Counted from the stretch's first letter, positions 35,552 through 46,609 are shown. The stretch is 64,000 nt of DNA from Wenzhouxiangella marina (GCF_001187785.1 NZ_CP012154.1:1420501-1484500); one strand, 5' to 3'. Notes: a model not told the origin generated them from the letters alone. Numbers and translations: made by a program.

Positions 35552-36880
35552 CTATTCCTCACAGTTGGCCATCCGCATCCGTCCTGCCTCGTCGAGACCG
35601 ATCCGGCCGGCACTGGTGTGAATGATCAGGTCGCCTGAATCCTCTTGCCAGGACCACCGGGGACGTCCCGGGAGGCCTCGCCAGAAGCGGGCGACCCAGT
35701 GCCCACGCGAGTTGCGACTAAGCCGGAAAACCGCGCCGTGGTCGCTGTACTCCTGAACAAGAGCAATAAAAGCGCTGCCGAAGCGATGGATGAATCTCAC
35801 GCCGGCCCATAGCAGAATCTTCTGGTCTCCGTTCTCATCGAAATAAACCAGCTCCCCGCCCCATTCGCCGCGGTCACTCCCTCCCAGCCATCCACCTTCG
35901 ACGGGGACGACGAAACGCGGAGCGACAGGCCGCTCTAGCTGATCTTCAGGATGGTTCCTGATCTCGAGATGGAGCCCAGGAACCTTGACGATGTCATGGG
36001 GATCCTTCGCGATAAATGGCGTCTTGATGATGGCAGTCTCTGAATCGGGCCAAAGATCGCAGGGTTCTATTTCCGATCCGATTGCTTCATTACTGTTGAA
36101 GTCGATAGCCCAGTCATAAACATCGCGGCGTAGAGGTACGTAGACCGAGGCCCCGTTCAGGCTCTGAATCGCCTGAGCTGCAGCTTGTCGCACGGGTGGA
36201 TACCAATGGTCAGTTGCCGCTGCTTCGAGTGCGTTCAGTGCTCCAAGGTCGGCGATTCGTCCCAACGCATGCGCCGCGTTCCAGTTCAATACGACATCGC
36301 TCGGAGAATCAAGCGCCTCCAGAAGCGCGGACAGGGATGCGGGGCTGCCGATAAATCCAAGCGTGCGTGCGGCGAGAAGCCGGGACTCACGATGAACCGA
36401 CCGGCGTAATACCTCGATCAGGGCTGGCTCGGCAGCGACGGCTTCCCGTCCAATCGCTGATAAGGATCGTGCCGTGAAGAAACCAAAAGGCAGGTGTTCC
36501 TGACTCGCATCGCTCTCCAGGGCTTGCAAGATCTCTTCGTTGACGAGCTGGGCGGCGAGCGGCGAACGGATCGCCAGCAGGACGCGGAGCATATCCTGCA
36601 TGATGTCCGGCCTGCGCTCTGCGATTTCCATCAGTCGCTTGTCGGCCTGCTTCGCCGAGGGGCCTAGGCGCAGAAAGCCTGCGAGGGTCGGCCAGGCATT
36701 CCCTTGCTCCGTCTCTTCGAGCCTTTCAAGAAGATCAAGTGCCCTGGCAAGACCATCGGCCGGAGGTTCAGCCGACCGAAATTTTCGGCCAATTTGCTTG
36801 CTGGTCGCCTCAATGGTGCCACTCGATACGAGCGCCAGTGTCAAAACGAAAGCGATCAGACGACCAAGCGTCCCAGCCAT
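35552..36880 (-). CDS. Secreted HEAT-repeat protein, probably inserted at the nudC end
   Basis: A 442-residue protein. ATG 36880 has GGAG 8 bp before it. It begins with a signal peptide (LIAFVLTLALVSSGTIEA). Residues ~40-250 contain HEAT repeats (LAARTLGFIGSPASLSALLEAL, NWNAAHALGRIADLGALNAL). From ~255 to the end the sequence is beta-rich without a family I recognise (GGWLGGSDRGEWGGELVY, VARFWRGLPGRPRW). Its base composition is visibly more A/T-rich than its neighbours. It is bracketed by two copies of the nudC 3' end, so it looks acquired. Confidence 0.72.
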   Translation of the reverse strand: MAGTLGRLIAFVLTLALVSSGTIEATSKQIGRKFRSAEPPADGLARALDLLERLEETEQGNAWPTLAGFLRLGPSAKQADKRLMEIAERRPDIMQDMLRVLLAIRSPLAAQLVNEEILQALESDASQEHLPFGFFTARSLSAIGREAVAAEPALIEVLRRSVHRESRLLAARTLGFIGSPASLSALLEALDSPSDVVLNWNAAHALGRIADLGALNALEAAATDHWYPPVRQAAAQAIQSLNGASVYVPLRRDVYDWAIDFNSNEAIGSEIEPCDLWPDSETAIIKTPFIAKDPHDIVKVPGLHLEIRNHPEDQLERPVAPRFVVPVEGGWLGGSDRGEWGGELVYFDENGDQKILLWAGVRFIHRFGSAFIALVQEYSDHGAVFRLSRNSRGHWVARFWRGLPGRPRWSWQEDSGDLIIHTSAGRIGLDEAGRMRMANCEE

Positions 36881-37006
36881 GCAAGTGCTCCAGATTCCCC
36901 GAGCCTCACTCTAGCGTTTCAAGGCAACTTCCGTCCATTTTGCCAGCCAGCGATACTTGATCCCGATTCAGACAAACTCTGGCGCCAGGTACCGAGGCGC
37001 GGGCAC

Positions 37007-37078
37007 GAAATCTGTCTACCACGCGAGGACTCGATCGCCCGCTATCTGATCGAGCAGTGGTTGGCGGGGCAGGGTTGA
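37007..37078. repeat. Direct repeat, right copy: orphan 3' end of nudC
   Basis: 72 bp in the gap between the HEAT gene and the desaturase gene, matching nudC codons from EICLPRED to IEQWLAGQG and the stop. No nudC coding sequence precedes it, so it is a remnant. The remainder of the 211-bp gap (36881-37006) holds no gene I can support. Confidence 0.88.
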
Positions 37079-37091
37079 CGCAGCATCCTGG

Positions 37092-38174
37092 TCACGCGGG
37101 AGCCAGCGGTCGATTTCTGGTGGGCCAGGCGTGGACCACGATGCGCTTCAACACCGAGAAATACTGGCGCCAGAAACCGGCGGTGTTGTAGTGAATGCGG
37201 TAGCGCTCGCAGATGGCGCGTACCCGGGGTGCGATTTCAGGGTAGCGTGAGGCCGGCATGTCGGGAAACAGGTGGTGCTCGATCTGATGGCTCAGATGGC
37301 CGCTCAGCACGTGGAACCAGCGCCCGCCCTCCAGGTTGCTCGAGCCCAGAATCTGGCGCAGGTACCACTGACCCCGGGTTTCGTTTTCCGTTTCCTTTCG
37401 GGTGAAGGTCTGGGCGTTTTCCGTGAAGTGGCCGCAGAAGATGATGGCGTTGGTCCAGAGATTCCGAATCCCGTTGGCGGCCAGGTTGCCGAGCAGCACG
37501 CGCGGCCACTGCCAGAACGCCAGGGCCGGGAAAAAGACGTAGTCCTTGAAGAGCTGGCGGGCGGCCTTCCTGAGAAACGGTCTGGATCGTCTCCCCAGTT
37601 CGGTGCGACTCATGCGGCCCTTGAAGAAGCGGCCGAGCTTGATGTCGTGAATGGCCACGCCCCACTGGAACAGCAGCGCGAGCAGCAGGTACCAGATCGG
37701 CTGGAGCAGGGTGGCTGGTCGCCAACGCTGTTCGGGTGTCAGGCGAAGCATGCCGTAGCCGTAGTCGTGGTCCTTGCCGAGGATATTGGTGTGGACATGA
37801 TGCTCGACGTTGTGCGAATTGAGCCAGTGCTCGCGGGCGCAGACGATGTCCCAGTCGTAGGTCTGCGAGTGCAGCGACGGGTCGTTCATCCAGTCGTACT
37901 GGCCGTGCAGGACGTTGTGCCCGATCTCCATGTTCTCGAGGATCTTGGCATGGGCCAGGGCGATCACGCCGAGCAGCCAGCTGATCGGCCCCCAGCCGAA
38001 CATCAGTAGTCCCCGCCCAGCCACAGCACTGCCTTGAGCGCGGCGAACGATTCTCCGGATGTGATCGGCATCGCGGGCCCCGAGGTCGTCGGAAATTTCA
38101 GCGCGCAGCGCATCGAGTTCGCCGGCGAGTTCGTCGAGTCTGGCCCTGGATGGGCGACTTTGAGCATCGTTCAT
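37092..38174 (-). CDS. Membrane fatty-acid (acyl-CoA) desaturase, DesB-like
   Basis: A 360-residue di-iron desaturase. ATG 38174 has AAGGAA before it. Histidine boxes are GHNVLHGQYDW, SHNVEHHVHTN and SHQIEHHLFPDMP, in the order and spacing of membrane desaturases (HxxxH, HxxHH, HxxHH). Membrane segments lie near residues 55-80 and 185-215. It should introduce a double bond into acyl-CoA or acyl-lipid chains. The reductase that feeds it electrons is coded just upstream in the same direction, and the TetR-type repressor diverges from that. The desB-reductase-desT arrangement in Pseudomonas aeruginosa is a close parallel. Confidence 0.88.
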   Translation of the reverse strand: MNDAQSRPSRARLDELAGELDALRAEISDDLGARDADHIRRIVRRAQGSAVAGRGLLMFGWGPISWLLGVIALAHAKILENMEIGHNVLHGQYDWMNDPSLHSQTYDWDIVCAREHWLNSHNVEHHVHTNILGKDHDYGYGMLRLTPEQRWRPATLLQPIWYLLLALLFQWGVAIHDIKLGRFFKGRMSRTELGRRSRPFLRKAARQLFKDYVFFPALAFWQWPRVLLGNLAANGIRNLWTNAIIFCGHFTENAQTFTRKETENETRGQWYLRQILGSSNLEGGRWFHVLSGHLSHQIEHHLFPDMPASRYPEIAPRVRAICERYRIHYNTAGFWRQYFSVLKRIVVHAWPTRNRPLAPA

Positions 38175-38230
38175 GGATGGGGTTCCTTGGTGGCGTTTCT
38201 TGCCGGGGCGCTGGGCGCTCGGCGGGGGAA

Positions 38231-39319
38231 TCAGAGGTCCAGCGCGACGTCGGACTCGGCCGAGCAGATGCAGAGTTGAATCCATTCCTCGTCGCCTGAC
38301 GACACCTGGCCCGTGACCTGGTTGCGTATCCGCCCCGAGGTCTTCCTGCACAGGCAGCTGCGACAGACGCCGGCGCGGCAACCCGATGGTGGCTTCAGAC
38401 CGGCTTGCTCGGCGGCGTCCATCAGGGTCTGATTCGGCTGTTGAGTGAACACTCGATTCGATCCGGCGGCTGACACCTGACTGGGCCCAGCGTCGCCCTG
38501 GCTCGATCGACGAAGTCCGAAGCATTCGAGGCTCAGCTGTTCGCTCAGGCCATGTTCAGCCCAGCTTGCCTCGACGTCTCGCATCAGGGCATCGGGCCCG
38601 CAGAGCAGCGTTTGCCATTCGGATGGCGACGGCGTGTCTTCGATGATCGATCTCGGGTCAAGGCGCCCATGCTCCTCGCTGCAGTGAAGCTGAATGCTCA
38701 GTCGGGGCAGGCGGCGTGTCAGTCGATCGAGTTCCTCGGCGAACAGGCGCTGGTCCCGGCGGCGGATCAGCTGGAGCAGCTTGATCTCGCGTTCGTCGCC
38801 GGTTTCGGCCAGCGTCTGCAGCATGGCGATCAAGGGCGTGATGCCGGTGCCTCCGGCAATCATCAGAATCCGGCGGTGGCTTCGCGCGGGCAGTACGAAT
38901 TCGCCATTGGCCTGACCGAGTTCGACGATCTGTCCGACCGAGGCCCGATCGTGGAGCCATGCGGTGACGCCGTCGCCCGGCCGGCGCTGGATCGTCACGC
39001 GAATCAGGCGGCCAAGGGCCCTGGCACCCGAGATACTGAAGGGGCGACGCTGCCTGACGCCGTCGATCTCGACGCCCAGGCTGATGTGCTGGCCGGCGCG
39101 GTGCCCTCGCCAGTGACGATTGGGCTGCAACCAGAGACTGAAATGGTCTTCGGTCTCCTCGATCCTGCGGACGATCCGGGCGCGGCAGGTGCTGGCCGAC
39201 CACAGGGGATTGACCGCCGCGAGCGCCCTGTCCCAGGCGTTGCGATCGCCGAGCGGCCGGGCCAGCTCGCGCAGCCAGGGTGAGCGGATCAGGCGTTCTG
39301 ATGTGGGTTTGTGTTGCAT
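38231..39319 (-). CDS. Flavin/2Fe-2S oxidoreductase, electron donor of the desaturase
   Basis: A 362-residue protein. ATG 39319 has AAGAGG before it. Order: an FAD-binding barrel (HISLGVEIDG, RPFSISGARALGR), an NAD-binding Rossmann part (RILMIAGGTGITPLIAMLQT), then a C-terminal plant-type ferredoxin with CRAGVCRSCLC and a final LCIC, i.e. the four cysteines of the 2Fe-2S cluster. It passes electrons from NAD(P)H to the desaturase coded 56 bp downstream. The operator at 39332-39349 lies directly before its start codon. Confidence 0.9.
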   Translation of the reverse strand: MQHKPTSERLIRSPWLRELARPLGDRNAWDRALAAVNPLWSASTCRARIVRRIEETEDHFSLWLQPNRHWRGHRAGQHISLGVEIDGVRQRRPFSISGARALGRLIRVTIQRRPGDGVTAWLHDRASVGQIVELGQANGEFVLPARSHRRILMIAGGTGITPLIAMLQTLAETGDEREIKLLQLIRRRDQRLFAEELDRLTRRLPRLSIQLHCSEEHGRLDPRSIIEDTPSPSEWQTLLCGPDALMRDVEASWAEHGLSEQLSLECFGLRRSSQGDAGPSQVSAAGSNRVFTQQPNQTLMDAAEQAGLKPPSGCRAGVCRSCLCRKTSGRIRNQVTGQVSSGDEEWIQLCICSAESDVALDL

Positions 39320-39331
39320 GGCCGCCTCTTG

Positions 39332-39349
39332 AGTAAACAACTGTTTACT
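39332..39349. promoter_or_regulatory. Palindromic operator of the desaturase operon (DesT/FabR-type)
   Basis: AGTAAACAACTGTTTACT: two perfect 8-bp arms around a 2-bp centre. It lies 13 bp upstream of the reductase ATG and 100 bp before the repressor ATG. A TTGACT -35-like hexamer for the leftward operon is at 39373-39378, so the palindrome overlaps the expected -10/start region, where binding would repress. A TATACT for the rightward repressor gene is at 39418-39423. The palindrome resembles known FabR/DesT sites in form; binding is inferred. Confidence 0.7.
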
Positions 39350-39449
39350 AGATTGGCGGGTGGGGTTCCCCAAGTCAAGCACTTTCGAGCTTCCTCGGCG
39401 ATCTGGGCTTCACCGGATATACTGGGAAGATGCAGAAGGAAACACCGGC

Positions 39450-40103
39450 ATGACCGTAACGCGTCGTGCTCAGAAACAACGAACCCGCGAACTGTTGCTG
39501 GATGCCGCGCTGGGGCTGATGGATGCAGGGCGGGGCTTTTCGTCACTGAGCCTGCGCGAGATCACGCGCGAAGCGGGTGTGGTCCCGGCCGCTTTCTATC
39601 GACACTTCGCCGATCTCGATGAACTGGGGTTGGCCCTGGTCGATGCCTGCGGCCTGACCCTGCGTCGACTGCTGAGGGAGGCGCGGCGGGAAGGATTGCC
39701 GCCGACCCAGATTCTCAGAAGCTCGGTACTGATCTACAAGAACTACGTCAGCGATCACCACCGGCATTTCCGGTTTGCCGTGGGTGCCCGGGGCGGCGGG
39801 TCGCCGAGCATCCGTCGAGCCATTAGAAACGAGGAGACCCACTTCGCGCGTGAAATGGCGCAGGACATGCGCGAACTCGGTCTGATGCCCCAGCTGCCGA
39901 TGGAAACCCTGGAGATGATCTGCGCACTGGTGGTGACCACCATGATGAATGCAGCCACCGATATCCTCGATCTTCCCCCGGGGCAGCCCCAGGCCGAGCA
40001 GGAGATGACCGAGAATTTCGTGCGTCAGCTCCGTGTCATATTCCTCGGGGCCCGTGCCTGGGACCCGCAGCAGGAGCAAGGCCGAAGTCGAGCCGATCGA
40101 TGA
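39450..40103 (+). CDS. TetR-family repressor, DesT/FabR-like
   Basis: A 217-residue regulator. ATG 39450 has AAGGA before it. It starts MTVTRRAQKQRTRELLLDAA, and the helix-turn-helix region is SLREITREAGVVPAAFYRHF followed by ADLDELGLALVDACG. This is the FabR/DesT subfamily that senses the saturated/unsaturated acyl-CoA ratio. It diverges from the reductase-desaturase operon, with a shared operator at 39332-39349. It should repress that operon and perhaps itself. The call of subfamily is from pattern and context. Confidence 0.87.
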   Translation: MTVTRRAQKQRTRELLLDAALGLMDAGRGFSSLSLREITREAGVVPAAFYRHFADLDELGLALVDACGLTLRRLLREARREGLPPTQILRSSVLIYKNYVSDHHRHFRFAVGARGGGSPSIRRAIRNEETHFAREMAQDMRELGLMPQLPMETLEMICALVVTTMMNAATDILDLPPGQPQAEQEMTENFVRQLRVIFLGARAWDPQQEQGRSRADR

Positions 40104-40123
40104 TGCACTGACGGGGTGCGCCG

Positions 40124-40157
40124 AAAGAAAAAACCCGGCCTCGTGAGAGACCGGGTT
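40124..40157 (-). terminator. Rho-independent terminator of katG
   Basis: A stem of AACCCGG and CCGGGTT with inner CTC/GAG pairing around GTGA, followed on the leftward strand by a run of T (A-tract 40128-40133 on the plus strand). It lies 27 bp after the katG stop. It may also end the rightward repressor transcript, which stops at 40103. Confidence 0.78.
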
Positions 40158-40183
40158 CATGGGGCCCTGTTTCAGGCTTCGTC

Positions 40184-42484
<2,301 letters not shown>

Positions 42485-42510
42485 TCAAATGAATTGTTTG
42501 TATCTATGGG

Positions 42511-42525
42511 ATAGTGTTCGCCTAT
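42511..42525. promoter_or_regulatory. Possible OxyR half-site upstream of katG
   Basis: ATAG-N7-CTAT, the outer frame of one OxyR half-site, at about 135 bp before the katG ATG. The inner t/a positions of the consensus are not matched, and no second half-site at the right spacing is seen. CTAT-N3-ATAG overlaps it on the left. Weak on its own; katG is a standard OxyR target. Confidence 0.25.
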
Positions 42526-44954
42526 AGCTGAGGCTCATCTGCGAGGTCGGCTTCGAAGCGATCCCGAAACAAGCCGGTTTCGTCGTCCTCGATGAGAATC
42601 AGTAGCTGCTGAGGAACGCCGGGCAGGGCATCGCCATCGAGAATGGTCAGCCTCAGGCCGAACTGCTCAATGCCTTCCGCTTGCGAGTCATTGATCAGGA
42701 CGATCGGAATCTCTTGGGCCTGACTTTCGCCATCTGCCCAGGTCATGACCTGATCGATCGCGATGAAATCCATGCCGGCGCTGGCCGAGTCATCGATGGA
42801 CTGCACACGGACCTCCACTGACCCGGCAAAACCGACCGTTCGCTGCAGGGTCGCGGCCAGCGGGCCGGTGTCCTCACCGGCGAAGATCACCGCGCTGGCG
42901 AAAGCGATCTCGCCGCCCAGGGCCTGGGGCGGCTGGCAGCTGACCTCTACATTGTCCACGTCGCCGCCACTGACCGGACCACTGGCATTGTTGATCAGGC
43001 AGGTCTGGGCCGGCGCGGTCGGGGGCGTCTGAACGCTGACCGAGTAATTGCTGTTGTCGGCCACGGGTTCGGGAAACTGGAAGCTGCCATCGGCGGCAAT
43101 CGCAAGGCTCTGTTCACCATTGAGCTCGAGCACCAGGCCCTGGCCGACGAGGCCGGTGACCGTGCCGCCGATGCGTCGGGCGAGGCGGCACTGGACCTGC
43201 ACGTCGTCGACGTCGGCGCCGTTGATGCTGCCGCTTTCGTTGAGTACTCGGCAGACCTGCGCCGGGCTGTCCGGGCGAGTGTCGATGCTGACCAGATAAT
43301 CGCTGCCATTGAAGAGGGGGCGTGGAAAGACGAAGGGGCCGTTGCTGGCGATGGAAAGGAGATCGCCAGCGTTGTTGGCGAGCACCAGCCCTTGTCCGCT
43401 GAGGCCGCTGACGCTTCCTCCGAGCGCATGTCGAACGAGAGCGTAGCTGTAGGCGGCGCCGGCGGAATCGGCCGAGTTGTCGTTGGCGTTCCCGTTGATG
43501 CCCGTGGCGGCCGAGTCTTCGTTACCGGTCGATACCACCACGTAGCCGTCGCCGATCGTCGTGCCGAGGCCGAAGGTGTCGCTTGGGTCGGTGTTGATGG
43601 CCTTGAAGTAGTTGAGCTGGCGCCAGCCCTGGGCGTCGCGTTCGAACAGGTAGGCGGCGCCGGCGCCTTCGGCGCTGTCATCGGACTGATTGCCACCCGG
43701 GCCGGCCGAAGCGCTGTCCTCGGACAGAGCGGACACCAGCAGGACCTGGTCTTCGAGATCGAGGTGTTCACCGAAGCGATCGCCGGCGCCGGGGTTGGAG
43801 GCCTTGATGTAGGCCGTCTGTGTCCAGAGCGAGCCGAGGCGGTCGAAGATGTAGACGGCGCCGGCAGAAGGGGCGCTGTTGTCGAGTTGGTCTCCGTTGA
43901 TGCCGGTGGCGGCGCTGTTCTCACCGCGGGCACCGACGACGACGGTGAGGCCATCGATGGCCACATCGAAACCGAAAAAGTCCAGAAAGCCCGTGTTCGA
44001 AGCTTTCAGGTAGGCCACCTGGGACCAGAGTCCCTGATTGCGCTCGAACAGGTAGGCGGCACCGGCCCCGGAGGTGCTGTTGTCGCTCTCGTCGCCATTG
44101 ACGCCGGTGGCGCTGCTCGACTCGTCGTAGGCGCCGACCACGATGAGATCGCCATCGATGTCCACCGAATACCCGAAGCGATCATCGGCGTCCGTGTTCG
44201 AGGCTTTCAGATAGGCTTGCTGGGACCAGCTCGTGCCCTGGCGTACGAACACGTAGGCCGCACCGGCGTCCTCGGCCGTATTGTCGAAGGGGTTGCCGTT
44301 GACGCCGGATGAGAAGCTGTCTTCCTCGGGCATTCCCACCACCAGGGTGTCTCCGTCGAGCGCCAGGCGATGGCCGAATTCGTCGTTCTCGTTGACCGCC
44401 GCAGCCTTGAGATAGGCCTGCTGCGACCAGGTTCCGCTGCCATCCCGGACGAAGATGTATACGGCACCGGCTGCGGAGCTGTCGTTGCTCTGTTGATCGC
44501 CACCGACACCCGTTGCCGAACTGTCTTCCTGGATGGCGCTGACCGCGATCGTGTCGCCAGAAATCGCGACGGCATGGCCGAACCAGTCGCTGGTCTCGAT
44601 GTTGCTCCCTTCGAGCTTGCTGTCGAAGCTCCACTGGCCATTGGCATCGCGTTCGTATACGTAGGCTGCGCCCGAGGCCGGGGCAGCAGCGCTGTCCGCG
44701 AAGGCGGCGCCGACCACCAGCCAGTCACCGTCGCTGTCCACCGCATTTCCGAAGCGGTCGCCGGCCTGGGCATCGCTGGCCTTGATGTAGGCATCGAAGC
44801 TCAGGGGCAGGGCGGCGCCGCGTTGCTCGGCCGTGGCGGGGCTTGTCGCCAGCATCAGGGCGGCGATCAGGAGGGCAATGTCGGCGCTCGCCCGGATCGG
44901 GCGGGACGCAAACTGATGGGCGGGTTCTGCCGATTGACTTCGTGTCTGGCGCAT
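42522..44954 (-). CDS. Secreted FG-GAP/Calx-beta protein with FxDxFE tail
   Basis: An 810-residue protein with a long signal region (ADIALLIAALMLATSPATA). Seven FG-GAP-like units of ~57-65 residues follow, each with a K-A-S-N-x-x-x-x-D-x-F-G core and an EDSxATGxNG-like loop (e.g. AYLKASNTDADDRFG, VVGAYDESSSATGVNGDESD). Two ~70-residue units start GGSVSGLSGQGLVLAN and GGTVTGLVGQGLVLEL, each ending in a cysteine-containing VQVQCRL/VEVSCQP strand. A Calx-beta domain (FAGEDTGPLAATLQRT, AGMDFIAIDQVMTWADGE) comes next, then the tail LFRDRFEADLADEPQL. It is extracellular. It diverges from the beta-helix gene at 45113. Confidence 0.87.
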   Translation of the reverse strand: MRQTRSQSAEPAHQFASRPIRASADIALLIAALMLATSPATAEQRGAALPLSFDAYIKASDAQAGDRFGNAVDSDGDWLVVGAAFADSAAAPASGAAYVYERDANGQWSFDSKLEGSNIETSDWFGHAVAISGDTIAVSAIQEDSSATGVGGDQQSNDSSAAGAVYIFVRDGSGTWSQQAYLKAAAVNENDEFGHRLALDGDTLVVGMPEEDSFSSGVNGNPFDNTAEDAGAAYVFVRQGTSWSQQAYLKASNTDADDRFGYSVDIDGDLIVVGAYDESSSATGVNGDESDNSTSGAGAAYLFERNQGLWSQVAYLKASNTGFLDFFGFDVAIDGLTVVVGARGENSAATGINGDQLDNSAPSAGAVYIFDRLGSLWTQTAYIKASNPGAGDRFGEHLDLEDQVLLVSALSEDSASAGPGGNQSDDSAEGAGAAYLFERDAQGWRQLNYFKAINTDPSDTFGLGTTIGDGYVVVSTGNEDSAATGINGNANDNSADSAGAAYSYALVRHALGGSVSGLSGQGLVLANNAGDLLSIASNGPFVFPRPLFNGSDYLVSIDTRPDSPAQVCRVLNESGSINGADVDDVQVQCRLARRIGGTVTGLVGQGLVLELNGEQSLAIAADGSFQFPEPVADNSNYSVSVQTPPTAPAQTCLINNASGPVSGGDVDNVEVSCQPPQALGGEIAFASAVIFAGEDTGPLAATLQRTVGFAGSVEVRVQSIDDSASAGMDFIAIDQVMTWADGESQAQEIPIVLINDSQAEGIEQFGLRLTILDGDALPGVPQQLLILIEDDETGLFRDRFEADLADEPQL

Positions 44955-45019
44955 GACTCTCGAGGGTGGATTGCTTGTTCAGGTCATACGCAGGCGCCCC
45001 TGTTTTCCCCTCACGCGTC

Positions 45020-45048
45020 TTGACGCTTCTGGCAGGGGCATCGATACT
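45020..45048 (+). promoter_or_regulatory. Candidate sigma70 promoter of the beta-helix gene
   Basis: TTGACG (45020-45025), 17-bp spacer, GATACT (45043-45048). It lies about 65 bp upstream of the ATG at 45113, in the divergent gap with the FG-GAP gene. Confidence 0.45.
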
Positions 45049-45112
45049 CGGCGGCGCAAGGGGCTTCCGGAATGCGCGGCAGGATGACCGCGTGGAACAG
45101 GAAATGACTCCA

Positions 45113-46609
45113 ATGCGATGCCACCTCCTGATGAAGTGTCTACTGGTCGGACTGCTCCTCCTGCGGGTGTCTGCCGCGAACTCGGCGACCTGGTGGGTGG
45201 CGACCGACGGCAGCGATGCCACTGGCGATGGCAGTCAGGGCAGTCCCTGGGCATCGATCACCCATGCGGTGGATCAGGCCTCGGGTGGCGATGAAGTCAT
45301 CGTCCGTCCCGGCACCTACAACGGGCGACAATCCCTGCGTGTGGAGTTCGAAACGCCGGTGCTCGTGCGATCGGAAATCCCTTATGCCGCCCGTCTTCGC
45401 CATGACAGCGGGGCGGCACTGATCGCCTACACGGGGCGCAATGTGATCGTCGAGGGTTTCGACATCGCGCACGCACCGAACAATACGGGCGCATTGGTCA
45501 TCCAGATTCAGGATCTGTTGGGCGCGGAGAACGGGAGCGGGGATGGCAGCGACCCCGTGGTCTCGGACATCGTGCTTCGCAACAACATCATCCACTCCAG
45601 CACGAACAACGACCTGCTCAAGATCAACAACGGCGCCGAGCGGATCCGGGTCGAGGGCAATCTGTTCTTCAATCAGTCCGGCTCGGATGAGCACATCGAC
45701 ATCAACAGTGTCATCGACGTGGTGGTCGAGGACAACGTGTTCATGAACACCTCGGCCCGACCGAGCACCAGTTCCTTCGTCGTGATCAAGGACTCCAACG
45801 GCAGCGAAGACAGCGTGCTGGGCGCGCAGCAGATCATCGTTCGCCGCAACGTCTTCCTGAACTGGTACGGCAACGGTGGGCAGGGCTTCCTGAGGCTGGG
45901 GGAGGACGGTACGCCCAATTTCGAGGTGATCGACGCCCTGATCGAAAACAACCTGATGCTCGGCAATTCACCCCACCTCATGCGCAGTCCCCTGACCATC
46001 CAGGGCTCCCGTGACGTCGTGTTCCGAAACAACACCCTGCACGGTGACATGCCGTCGCGCAGTTTCGCCGGACGTCTGATCGCCGGCCCGGACAATCCCC
46101 GCAACCAGAACCTGCTGTTCATCAACAACGTCTATGCCGACCCCACGGGCAGCATGGGCAGCGAGGCCTTCGCCGGCGTCGATCTGTTCGATGCGCCGGC
46201 GGATCAGACCGACTCCGCCACCCTGGACCGCAACCTGTACTACAACGGCGGTCTGGCCATTCCGGTCGACGCCGGACAGTTTCTCGATTTCAACGATGAT
46301 GCCCGTGCCATCGTGGCCGATCCCGGCCTGGCCGATCCGGCAGCCCTGGTCCCGCCAGTCTGGGACGGAACCGACTTCGCCGATGGCTCGAACAGCATTC
46401 GGGGGGTCTTTGTTCGTTTGGTCGAGAGGTTTGCGACACCGGCCGACGGCAGTCCATTGATCGATGCGGCGGACCCGGCCGCCAGCCCCACCGAGGACAT
46501 TCTCGGCTCACCGCGGGACGCGGCGCCGGATCTCGGTGCGCTGGAATGGGGTGCAGCGGAAGGGCTGCTGTTCAGGGATCGCTTCGAGGCCTCGGCTCTT
46601 CGCCCCTGA
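45113..46609 (+). CDS. Secreted right-handed beta-helix protein (DUF1565-like) with FxDxFE tail
   Basis: A 498-residue protein. ATG 45113 has AGGAA 9 bp upstream; ATG 45104 is the alternative. The signal peptide (CLLVGLLLLRVSAANSA) is followed by TWWVATDGSDATGDGSQGSP, the DUF1565/PbH1 N-cap found in polysaccharide lyases and related proteins. The body is a right-handed helix of short strands (IVLRNNIIHSS, IRVEGNLFFNQSG, VVVEDNVFMNTS, IIVRRNVFLNW). No catalytic triad can be seen. It ends LLFRDRFEASALRP. It may bind or cut a glycan; that is inferred from fold only. Confidence 0.86.
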   Translation: MRCHLLMKCLLVGLLLLRVSAANSATWWVATDGSDATGDGSQGSPWASITHAVDQASGGDEVIVRPGTYNGRQSLRVEFETPVLVRSEIPYAARLRHDSGAALIAYTGRNVIVEGFDIAHAPNNTGALVIQIQDLLGAENGSGDGSDPVVSDIVLRNNIIHSSTNNDLLKINNGAERIRVEGNLFFNQSGSDEHIDINSVIDVVVEDNVFMNTSARPSTSSFVVIKDSNGSEDSVLGAQQIIVRRNVFLNWYGNGGQGFLRLGEDGTPNFEVIDALIENNLMLGNSPHLMRSPLTIQGSRDVVFRNNTLHGDMPSRSFAGRLIAGPDNPRNQNLLFINNVYADPTGSMGSEAFAGVDLFDAPADQTDSATLDRNLYYNGGLAIPVDAGQFLDFNDDARAIVADPGLADPAALVPPVWDGTDFADGSNSIRGVFVRLVERFATPADGSPLIDAADPAASPTEDILGSPRDAAPDLGALEWGAAEGLLFRDRFEASALRP

